Origin: Cristatella mucedo
Lineage: Eukaryota > Bryozoa > Phylactolaemata > Cristatellidae
NCBI GenBank assembly: GCA_009760855.2
Contig: WPIO01000012.1
Span: forward strand, 4,356,001 to 4,420,000
DNA length: 64,000 bases
Reading direction: 5' to 3'
Shown: one piece after another, positions 40,001-52,000 of the stretch
How positions within the stretch are numbered: the stretch's first letter is position 1
Layout: every line of letters begins with the position of its first letter
The notes under the pieces: generated by a model
What the model was told of the DNA's origin: nothing
Databases searched by the model: none
Seen by the model: the letters and a program-made list of their open reading frames with translations, nothing else
Program-made: the position numbers and the translations under genes

Positions 40001-43000
40001 ATGTTGTTTACCGAGCATGATATATTGGTGTGCTGTGATGGCACACTAGGTAACACGGTTGCTTTCATGACCTAGAAGTCATGTCCTTCATGTCCCGAGG
40101 TCGTAGGTTCGATTCTTATGGTGGGTGATTCTTTATCGCCACTGGAAGCAGTAGTGATAGCCGTAAAGGCTCTTCTGTCGCTATACAAACATGGGCTGTT
40201 TAATCAGCTAGGATTATTATTATTATTATGTTACTCACCATTCAATCACGTTTCCCTTTGCAGCAAATGTTGAGTGCCTAGAAAGAGAAAGTTCTTTGAG
40301 GTGGCTTTATCAAATATATTAATTTTACTATTTCCGATTATTATGTGTTGTATCACTGTCTGAACAAGCTCGAAGTTTGGAAATTTTATGTACCTTAAAG
40401 TAGGACAGTTACTTGTGTAGTTGTTTTGTTGGTCCAATAAAGTGTCATTTTTAAGCTTGATAGGTCAATATCATGAATACTCTAAAGGACACATGCTGGA
40501 AGAGCCGACTTTTAATGTTGGCCTTTACAATTTCTGAATCGCTCTTTGCTTTCCCATAGATATTAAGTTGTTTTCATCATCATTAAATTCAAGAAAATGT
40601 GCGGCCGTTCATGTGCAGACGTCATAAATACCTACAGCAAGGTAGTTGAGAGAAATCGACCTACTGGAGATCTGGAAGCTATCCAGGCTAAGGCACAACA
40701 GAGTGTCATCTACGTTTCAGTGAAAGCCCAGAATGTGCTTGGAAGTCACATTGGCAAGAAGATTACAGACAGCCAAAAGAACAGGACTTAATTTGTTAAA
40801 CCCTGAGGTGCCCTCATTTTTCATAAGTTCATCCGGCGACCTATGTCCATTCACAGCCATACTCTAGAATCTTTCACTGACATAGAAACCGAACAATTGC
40901 AATCCAGTGCCAGCAATGCCAAGGCGCAATGAAAGGCACTCAAGACGGATTTGGTGATTGACAGTATCAAAAGCTGCCGAAAGAGCGTGCAAAACAAGCG
41001 GAAATTTATTACTAGTTTGGTGTGTCTGCTAACAAATAATAAACCTTCTTCACGTAGATCTTGTGATGCAAGTATCAGCATAAAATGACGTTGATATGAG
41101 CAAAGTGCATATAATTAATTGAATTAAATCCTGATTTTATGTTCATTATTGTTGCAGACTCCGGGTTATTTTGAAAGTTTCTGGAGTCTTATTCTACAAG
41201 CAAGAGTTTCAGTGGACGTTTTTTCCTACTTTCCTCCAGAACTTGGAGATAGAACATTTAATCGGGTCAGTAAAAATTTATAACACAACCATGTACTTGC
41301 TATCAGGTTTCATCGTTGATTATTTTTTTGATATTTGGAAGTATTTCTATGTATCTTCCTCCACGACTCGGAAAAACCACAAAGGCAATGTGGGTGTTAC
41401 TCTCGCGAGTTTTTATAGCTTACTTCCAGCCTAAGCCAGTTTTGGTAGGAATACGGTAGCCAACTGACTTCATCTCATGAAACAAAGTGAGGAGCAATGG
41501 AGAGTCAAGATAGCAGTTGAAATAGTATAGCATTGAAGTAATAGATCAGGGCCGTTGTAAATGATATGCTATAGTCGGCAGCATGCTAATAATCCAAGCA
41601 GTGATTTCCACAATGTTGGACCTGCAGAGATGAGGCATCAATAGTAATTCCATCCTCATTTTAGATCGTTCAACGTTTGTTTTTCCAACTTCAGTAAGCT
41701 AATATTATTTCACATTTTAGTACTCGAATAAACCGTGCAGTCTTGGAGAAACTAAGATGGGTGAACCACATGAATATGAAATAGACATCAGAGCTCTTCA
41801 AATAGGAGCCAGCATGACGGATGCAGACGTATTTTTGCAGAAATTGATTGACCAGTTTCAGCTGCGGCCGTTCTATCAGTAAGTATAACATCATTTCCTT
41901 GCAGCTAATAACTAAAAATTAGAGCTGGAGGTCACACCACAGAGACACTTCTCTATACCATTTTTATTTTTACAACATCTTCGATATCCTTACACTCGAC
42001 TTCTACCTGATTTTAACCGCAGTTTTGAATAACTTTATGTGAATCCTAATTTAAGTTAAAAGTAATAGTGAATTGGGTTTTCTTGCAGCCATTGATGCTT
42101 TGAATATGGGTAGCTGCAATTTGTAAATTTGTCTTTGTCAACTTCCGGTCCAGGTATAACATATTCTGATGATACAAGCTGAGTTAGCATTATAAATCCT
42201 GATTCGCGTCTGCTACAGGTAGTTTATTCTTGATACATTTTGGGGTTTGATGTTGTATATAAAATCATTGTATACAGACCGGCACTGGCAACCAATGAAG
42301 CAGCGTTATTACTGCAATGTTGTGTACACATTATTATGTCCCTCTGTTCTCACAGCTCAACATACTTATTTGAAGAAATCCTCAACTACAATAGGCCGTG
42401 GAATCTTCTCAATCAAAGCGTTTAGCTTAGTCTTGAAGTAGACTCTACCCTTAAAAAGGACTGGGTGACTGACCTCTGAGCATCTTTTTGTCTTTGAAAA
42501 AGTTGCAGAAAGCTGACAGCTTATATTTTAAAGCAAATTACCTATGTCCTAGCCTTGTACACCAAATTCCCAAGACTCTGCTAGCTTCCAAAATTGTAGT
42601 TTAACTTGAAACATGTTACTATGAATTATGTCCTCATGTTGACACTGCATACTACCAGTAAACATAAAATGCAGCTCCACAGGACATTTTCTTCAGCCAA
42701 TCATGTAGAGCTATCCAGATTATTGGTAAGTTGACACATAACTATAAAATGTTTGCCTGAGAAAACTAACATTTTAAGGAATTTTCTAACTTTAAAGTTT
42801 ATTACGTTTAGCACCAGTACACATTTGTTTTGCTTCTAGATAATTATAGGTACTTTATTTTTATTAAATTTTTGAATAACTTATTCAAAATTTGTAATAA
42901 TTTCCTAGCAACCAAATTTTAAGCATCTACTTAAATCAGCCTATGGATTTTAATTTCCCGTTATAATCTTGCAACAAAATTAAACAGTTAGAAGGTTAAC

Positions 43001-46000
43001 ACTAGGTGTAGCTAAACTATCTGAGGCAGCAAACTTAGTGGCAGGATTCATTACCTAGCGAGAGCCAAGGAAATGATTAGGTTGGGGCCAAAGAATGATG
43101 ACACATAAAAATGAGTCTCTGAAGCTTGAAGTCAATTCCCTGCCTGACTAGAAGTCAGTGCATGCTCGAATTAAAACGTGAAAAAAATGGTGATTTCGAG
43201 GATCATGGTGGAATAGAGTAGCTGTATAGTTTTGCACCAAATGTAAAAGCAAGAAATTAATGTGGATCTACTGATTTCAGCAAATGTTTACTTATGAAAA
43301 AAGAACTATCTGGACGGGATGCGAAAAGCTGCTACACACTGTTTCAATTTTATGTCGTTTTTATGTGGTGGTGTTGTGGGTTGCAATTAAAGAGAATCTA
43401 CATTTAACCTTTCACTTTTACGTTCAACAGAAAAAACTCATTTATAAACATTAGTAAGTTTTTTTCAGTGCATCTTTATCATCATAATTTGAAGTTCTGA
43501 ATTCAGAGCTTAACTCAGAAGCTTGGCATGCAAGGATATTTTTCACACTTTCATGGCAACCTAAATATTTCTTACAATAAGGCAGCCAAAATCAAGTTAC
43601 TAGCTTGATTATGGTTTTACTTAGGTGCCAATTGGAATGCACCTCCTACGATTGGTGCAATTTTTCAGCAATTGCTTAAATTCAGTTTACATTTCCTTTG
43701 GTCACTACTTTCCCTAGTAAACATTTACAGGGAAACGAGGTACTAGTAAAATAGGGCAGGAGAAAGTACCACTCAATGCATGCAATATAGGTGCACTTTT
43801 TACTTTATTTTAAATTGAGTTAAATCATGGCATGTCTTGAATGAAGTGACATTGATTCAGGCTGATGTGACGTCAGACACTATCGACTTTTGCAAGATGT
43901 AAGTAACAGGTCGAAGGGTCCAGATTAATGTTCTTCAAGTCTGCAGTTTAAAAAAAATTTTTGGCTATGCTATGCTTGCTACATGAAAATTAGCCTATAT
44001 GGTTAGAACTTAAAGGAGGGATGCCACTAGAAATTGTGACTTCTTGTTATTTGAAATTCTACCTGTATGTCCACTGTAACATATGAATAAGATAAGCCAC
44101 ATCTTCACACAATTCTACATGGTTTTGATTGGAAGGCAATGATGGAGCTAAATTATATCACAGTAATATAGAACCTGCTTTAGACTTTGCAATTTCTTAC
44201 TACGTGAGCCGTAATGGCGCAACAAGTAAGGCGGTTGCTTTTCACGACCTCAGTCCCGATGTCGTGGGTTCGAATCCTGCGGTAGGCGATCCTTTATCGC
44301 CACTGCAAGCGTTGGTGATAGCCGTAAATGCTCTTCCTTCGCTATGCAAAGAGGCTGTTAAATCAGCTAGTATTAAATTTTAATTTAATTTAACTTCGGG
44401 AACAGCATCTGGCTTGCTGGAATTAAATGCTAGAACTATATTAATTCAGCAAGTTTGTGTTACCAATGTTTCATTGTGCACCTAATGCCACACCAGACTA
44501 AAAGCTGCTCGGTTTGCAGTTTAGATATGGTCACCCTCTCTATCATTCGAAGGGCAGACTGGTTGTCGTTTGCTGGATTACTGGTAAATGACCACATGCA
44601 TAGGCACCACCACACTCGTCCTGAGCTGTTGCATTCTCAACCTGGCAGTTCTCTATGCAGAGCTTCTTGGCCACACGACACAGTGTACCTAACTTCTGGT
44701 AAGCATTTTTGTCCAACCGAACCAAGGTTGTCCTATATATCCTGATGCCAGAGCCGACGTATTTAACTAGTAACCTAGAGGCCTGCCACTCCAATTGGCA
44801 GGCAGACTCACAGGCCTGGCCTCTTGACAACGATCGTCTACAGACTCCACTTGTCCACATCATTCCATCGAACCAGTCTAACAAGTCCAGTCTGATGTAT
44901 CTTCTATCTGAGGAGGACCTCAGCGGCACAGGTTCATTATTTGCATCGTGAACAGCTGCCTTCAGTTTCAGACGTCCCTGCATAATAAAAAACTGGTTTT
45001 TGATCGTTATCTACTCGCAATCATAATTATAATCACCAATAATAATGCACTTGATAAAGCGCCCTCAGAGAACTCAATCTTTTTCTAAGTGCTTTACATT
45101 TGCTGCAAAGCGAAATGCTATTGAATGGTGAGTAATATCAGCAAGGCAACCCAATCATGCCAGTAACTTCTGCCCCATCAAGCTCTTGCCAGCATTAAAT
45201 AAGCTGTTCTCTAGCAGCCTAGCAGGTAGGGTGTTCACGCTTCTGAGTGGCTGTGGAATACTGTCACTGTAGAACAGTCGCTTCGTTCGTGCTGTGAAGG
45301 TCTGCCTAGAGCAACTACTTTTGTTCTGAAAGTTCCTCGGAAGAGGCTAGAGTTAAGCAGGGTCAAAGCATTATGCAGTCGGCTTTCATCGACCTGTGGA
45401 GTTCCTTCAGAAGCATTCCAAGTGACTCCCTGATCAGTGTGTTTTGGCATGCAGGAGTGGACGATACATTCAAAAGGTTGGTTAAGTGCCTATATGCAGG
45501 ATAACTCCTCAAGATCCGAGTGCTCGAGGAGATCCTGGTGGCATTTATTATGGCTGTCCGGTTCCCCAGGGAAACTTGATATTCTTTAATCTGGCAATAG
45601 AACCGGTCATCAGATTGACCATAGAAACAAAACAGTATTATTATTATTACAATTGATAAAGCAGGCTCAGAGAACTCATCTTTCAGATAATCTCTGTCTG
45701 GGTAATTTATATTTGCTACAACAATCTGCGATCAACTGGTGAACCCTATCATGATTAATAAACAGCATGAATAACACGGTTAGTGGAGACTAGCACAGGG
45801 TCAGCATGCAAGTGTGGTTAGTCGCAGCATGAAACAGTGTCAGCATGCAGCAGCACATGAAGGACGAATCACAGGGACCCACTAAATGCTGTCAGAAAAT
45901 ACGTATATTTTCAAGTACCTTTAAAAGAAGGACAAGTGAGGGACGTCATGATGCAAGCCAGGAGTAAGTTCCAGGTTTAGGAGAACACAATCTAAATGCA

Positions 46001-49000
46001 TGGTCCCCAAATAAGTTGAGATTCCTAAAAAGAGTAGATAGACAGTTATGTTTCGAAAAGTCGAAAGTAAGATGTTTTGGCTGGTAGGCAGTAGATCTGA
46101 GTGGCAGGCAGGAACTACAGAATGTTAGGTACTTAAAAGTGAGTGAGATTACTTTGAAGTCAATACTTTGCTTGACTGGTAGCCAGTGCAGGTCGGAGAG
46201 AAGTTGTTTGATGTGGATACTGAGAAGCTCATGCCAGTCAAGCCTGGCTGCAGGGTTTTACAGCCGCTCTAATCGCTTTATTGAACAGGACAGCTAAGAG
46301 TAAAGTACACAAGTCGAGACTGGATGCCACCAATATATGAACCAATGTAGATGTGGCACCAATAAGTAAACAAGCACGAATTTTAGAAATTTTATGCAGA
46401 AATCAGACATGATAAGCATGCATGAGTAATATGAAGGCCGGCTTCCGACCGGGCGACCCTGTCTGCTGATCCTCTTTGATCAGGCAATCTAACCGGCTGT
46501 CAGACTGGCTGTATGTAAGCATAAGTCATGATTCTAGGTTAGTCTAACCTCTCTGACAATCAATGCTTAGGTAAATGACCTCGCCCTAAGCTCAGGCACA
46601 TCTTATCGTCTGCAGATCTTCACGAGCTCATATGGACAGGCTGTGTCGATGCTGGACATGCAGTTCTATCCCGAAAAGTGCTGCGTGCCAGCCTGCAATG
46701 TTGCTATGGCCATGCTACACCGGTCATCCTTAATGACTGTCAAAAAGGCAAGCTGCTTGAGAGCAAGTCTGTGGATAGGCTCGGAGCCTTTTCTGTTCTC
46801 TGAATGCCCAGGGGTGAAATGGAGCATTCTCCTTCCTCACGAAGGGAATTTACCTGCTCCAGCCTTACCTCCTGACACAATCATGATGCCTTTCCTACTT
46901 TCTTCTTGCCTCGGAACTCCTATCTTTGTCAAGCTGGACATATGCCTAAGGCTGCCATGAAGCCAGCCAAGAAATCTCAGCCGGACCTATGTGATTTGAC
47001 TTGAGTAGGGACATTTCGTGTTTTCCTCTTACTCTATGGATAAGTTTGGTTGATCCTGTTTTGAAGGAGACTTCCATCGTATGGTCTCCAAAAGTCTGTA
47101 GCCCACTCTTCTTGCCCGAGGTCAGAGGTCAGGAACTCCAGCAAGCACTTGCTACGTTGGTTGGCAAGCAGTCCTTAGATGGAGATATTTTGCAGTAACT
47201 GAGCCCAGCAGCATTCGGCCTTATCAACAGGGTTGGCCCAATATGGCTGTGTGGACTCACGTGAGTGCCTCAAGCTGCCCTTCCTGCCACCTCTCTCTGG
47301 CCAATCATGAGTTGTTAGCTTTCTAGTATTACTCACCTACCTTTACAGCATTTAGCACTTTGTAAAGATGCGAGTGGGTATGTATGTATCAATGTACTTC
47401 CGTCTGTAACACCACAAAGCAATACAGACTAATCAGGTGTAAAGCAGAAGAGTTTTATATAGAGCGTTTACAGCCTCAGCTGCTTTCGGTGGGCATTGGT
47501 ATCAAAACAGACATTTCACCCAACAAAGAGAAAGTGGGAAGCATTGCAAAGTCAGGTGAGCAGTTGAGGTAGTGAGTAGCCTGGAAGTAGAAGCTCAGAA
47601 CCACTAAAAAAGATGGGCCATAGACGGGAGCAATTGAATAGTTTTCCTTGCCTAAGACTGTGGGTATCATGAAGTTGTAGCAGTACATAAGGTTTGCAGT
47701 AGGCTATGCTTGAGTGGCTAAGCATGCTTAGAGCCTGATCAGCAGATACCTGCTCTTAGACGGCTTCACCATGCAAAGGTACTTCTAGACCATTGGTCTT
47801 GGCTTATCGTTCCCAGCCTGGTGGTTTCTATACCAAACAGTCCTGTACCAACTGCCAGAAGTGGGCATACCCTAGCCAGGTTACCAGCTGTTGACTAGGA
47901 TCAAAGGCAAATGCATTAAAGATCGAAAATCAAAATGATCGAATGCAAGATCTTTGCAACAAGCTGACCAGATGTTGCATGCAATTACGACCTGATGTAA
48001 CCAGGTTCTTGGCTACCCTGTCAGAGCTCGGCTGCTAACTGACTGCATTGTGGATGGCTGAGCACTCCAGCTTGCTGGTGGTCTTGCTCTCTAGTCTGAT
48101 CTTGTCATAGATACCTGCACTAATGTGGTATTATTTAAGTTGAATTTGTGATTTAGCTGCAATGAGGAGGCTTTGATTGTGGTAGCCTGGAACAAGACTG
48201 ACAAGCATGCAGCCATTGCCTTCTCTTTTGTGACTGCTGGCTCCAGGTTAGCAGTCGTTAGGCATATAGTGGTATGAGCTCTGGCGGCTTCTGGCCAAAC
48301 AATTATGCTTGCCTGGTTGGCCATGGCAGCCCATGCTCCACAAGAAAGGTGTTTAGGCTTCACTGCATCTCCGATGGGCTAGGAATGGAATATAGGAATA
48401 GGAATAGGAATAGGAATCTCGTCAAATGTACCTGAACCTGAAAGATCAGTGGACACCCTTCCCCATTTTAGGACAGTGCAGTGCAGACTGCTGCATGTAC
48501 AGCTACTGTATGTATATGTATCGATGTATTTCATACATCGCGCAATAGTAAGTCGCATAAACCTTAACACTTGCTAGCCAGTTACCATTAGTGCCTAGCT
48601 GTTTTCCTGTTAACAATTGGCTAAGCTAACTCCCTATTTGCTTTTGCATGCATTTAAGCCTACATAATAACTATTATAGGTCTCTGGGTCTCTTGCAGAA
48701 AATTCTAGGAAGCTTAGGTGACGATTAGTTTTGATATAACTGCTCTATTGTAGCTACTTTGTGATATTGGCATTTTAGCACTCATGAACTGGCTACTTGA
48801 AACGATAATTTTTTGCATTGCCTATTAGCTTTGAAAAGCGAGATCGTTATAATTGAATAACTGCCTAGTTATATAGCATACATTCCAAGCAAGAATTACG
48901 TTTGCTGATGTTTAATTCTCCAAAGTAATAAAGCACTTACAAGTAAACAGCATTAAATTGCTGACGTTTGTTCAAAGATTTGGGTATATATGTTCACCAT

Positions 49001-52000
49001 CAATTTTACTTAAAAGTGGCTCTTGAATAAAGAGGTTGAATAAGCCATTTAACCGGTAATTCACCTACTTGATAACGAGTGACAAATTTAAAGCTTATAT
49101 TACAGCAATTACATTTTTCTATCACACAGACATGAAAAGAAATCGGCTAAGAATGAAAAAGCATTCATTACGAATGGAATGTTCTTGGCTCTAGTCATTC
49201 AAATATTAGGTAAGTTTCTGATTTTAAATCACTAGTGACTCATTCTAAAAAATAATCTATTAAGCATGCTGTCGTTTTAAGAGCAGTGATGGTGCCATTA
49301 ATTCAAAAAATCCTGATTACTTTAATCAAAATGGTAATGCAGGTATATCAGTTTTACTCTTGAATCTCAACTAAATGCCGAATTTAAATTGGCGATATAT
49401 TAAATTAATAATTAAATTTAAATAGACATGTAATGCCAAGTATCTACATCTATAGCTTCACGAGATGAACAATTCATTTTTGGTGTTAGCCAGGGAATTC
49501 TATGCAGCCCATACTTAGTAGAAGCTGCCTTCAGTAGGCGTTCGGTAGCCCAAAAACTGGGTGACCATGTTAATTGCTCTAAGGCACAGTAATTATAATT
49601 ACTTTGTGCTGATACTTTACGTTTTCAAAATTAAGAGCTAGATCATGAATTGTTATTTTGAGACAATAGATTCTTGTTTCTAGTCAAAAATAAAAAGCAG
49701 TTGGTGAACCCTGCTCTTAAGGTCGCATATCATTCTTTCACTGAGTGATTTCCTATGCATCATTGTAACCGAGATCCAGTGTGAGACTAATTCCAGAAAA
49801 GCCCTGCGATTGTACAGGTCGTGCAGCTGGAGTGGCCTTCATCTAAGAAGTTTTTATAATATCGCACAATTCAACAACAACAGAGGACCTAAACAAGTCT
49901 AAAGGGGGATCCTAAATAAAGTAAACTATAGGGGCTCAAGACGACGAAGCAAGCTCAAACAAACGTGTTAGTGGGTCAATCAATTTCCAAAGTCCAGCCG
50001 TTGTGCCGACTCAGTTCCTCGAGTGGGTGGCAGCATTTCTGGAGCATGCCTGCACCCATCCAATTGCATAACTTGCTGAGTCCATGAGCCTACAAAACAA
50101 AGACTGGTTTGACCAACTTACCTTACTCAAGAGCTCCAGCAACCTCTAGTCATCAGATATCTAGCCATACCCATATGTCATATCCCGGCCTAGCCAGTGA
50201 CCTTACAGTGGTCCTGTCTCAGCCATCTGAACCCCGCCTGGTAACAGAATTATAATTGAATCAAACCAATAATACATGTCGATAATTATACGGAATCCCG
50301 GCTGTATATCCATATGTAACACCGAAAATCCCCAAACATTATGTGTGTTATACCATGTAGTTTTGCAAAGCTTGCTCACAGCAAAAGCTAATTTATATAT
50401 ATATGGTAGCCAACGGACCTCATGTCAATAGAAATAAAGCAAGAAAACGAATGTGGGTACCCTAGCAAAGTGAGATCAGTTGAGGCAGTGAATGACAAGG
50501 AAGTAGCAGCTCCGAACCCCAGGACTAGATGAAACATAGTTGGCGGTAGGGGAGTAGTTGTTGCTTACAAATCATGGAAGCAAGTTTCAAAGTCTAGGAC
50601 CTGCAGAATTAATAACAATAATAATAATAATGTACTTGATAAAGCGCCCTCAGAGAACTTAATCTCTTTCTAGGCGCTTTAAATTTGCTGCAAAGGGAAA
50701 TGCAATTGAATGGTAAGTAAAATCATGCTTGAAAAACAAAAAAAATGAATAACATGGTTAGGGGTGACATGCACAGGGTCGGCATGCAAATGTGGTTAGT
50801 GGCAGCATGCACAGTGTCAGCACGCATAAGCACGTGAAGGAGGAGTAACAGAATTAAAGCTTCTGTCGTTAAATGTCTTTAAGCTGAATACTGATTAATG
50901 AAATAACAAATTAATTGCAAGCACATGACCTGAGGGCATAAGGAGGCTAAATTTGGCATAGCAGTCCAGCAAGGTATGAAGGATCCGAGCCGTGGCAGGC
51001 CTTGTTGATCAGCATAAGAATTTGATTGGTATCTGTTGATCAAAAGGCAGCTATCCCTATCTCATTAAAGGATAGGTTTGGTCAAACTTCTGATACTAGA
51101 AAATTAGCCATGTAACCAGATTCATAGTATTTTGCAGGGGTTTAGTGTCTGTTTTGGTAGCCCTGCCAAAAGATAACTACGATCTGATGTAATGCCTAGC
51201 TGTTAAAACAGTCTTCTGAATACAGTTTCTAAAAAATATGAAGTTATCAAAAACTGCACCTACATTTCTTGGGCATGGCAAATGTTTACAACAGAATCAC
51301 TGACATGTAGAGCTAAGCCTTCTAATCCGGCCATGTGCTTATTTTAGGCTTCTGCAACTCACTGCTTGCTGATCTACTGGCCTGATCATCGGCTCACAGG
51401 AATCGCAAAGCTCGGCAGCTAATCTAGCTCATCTTGAGTTTTGAAGTTGCCACATCACATCACCTCTCACAGATCCACTGCAACGCCTAGTCAAGCAATG
51501 CATCTGGTGTAAGGTTGTTACACTCACTTTTCGGTCCTTTCCCTATTTGGCTCCAACATAGCTATCAGATCTTCTCCTACATCAGCCAATGCATCATACC
51601 AACCACTCATACCTCCAAGAATCACATGCCTTTTTTTCGAATGCTCCTAAACCTATAACTGACTTGCAACTCGAATCGTGAAAACTCCTAACTTGTTCAC
51701 TTTATAAAGAAACCTCAAACACGGATATATCAAATCCTTTTGCAGGTCCTCGTGATTCGTCATGCATGCACTTAAGTTTGCTCAGGCACTGCCTACTGCC
51801 CCTAAACAAACTTGCATGCTGGCCCTATGCATGTCACCCCTATTGAACCATGTTTTAGTTTATCGGGCTTGATATGATTAACCATGTGACCGTTCTTCTT
51901 TTTCAGCCAATTAAAGTTCCAGTTAGTAGATTGAGTTTTTCAGAGGCACTATGTCAATTGCATTATTTTTATCATGACCTCTATGCTACCTTAGAGGTAT

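Larger units (their letters stand above)
36161..41157 (+). other. UBR intron (5.0 kb) packed with repeats
   Basis: Phase 0 intron. It contains decayed LINE A (+) at 36800-36955, an AT microsatellite, LINE A (-) at 37557-38330 and 38365-38640, LINE B (-) at 38643-39240, LINE A (-) at 39241-39555, LINE A (+) at 39556-40325 with a SINE inside, and LINE A RT (-) at 40465-41040. Confidence 0.75.
41879..49129 (+). other. UBR intron (7.25 kb)
   Basis: Phase 2 intron. It holds short LINE A scraps (42275-42420, 43020-43330, 43790-43900), a SINE (44204-44378), an unexplained ORF region (44455-44985), a LINE A tail (45035-45140), C-type RT pieces split by LINE A (45150-47250), LINE B (47375-47690), a GC-richer patch (47700-48370) and a hexanucleotide repeat. 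42430-43020 and 48430-49129 show nothing. Confidence 0.72.

Noticed and set aside
44129-44383. 84-codon + frame as a small gene
   Set aside because: It runs straight across a SINE and has no conserved motif.
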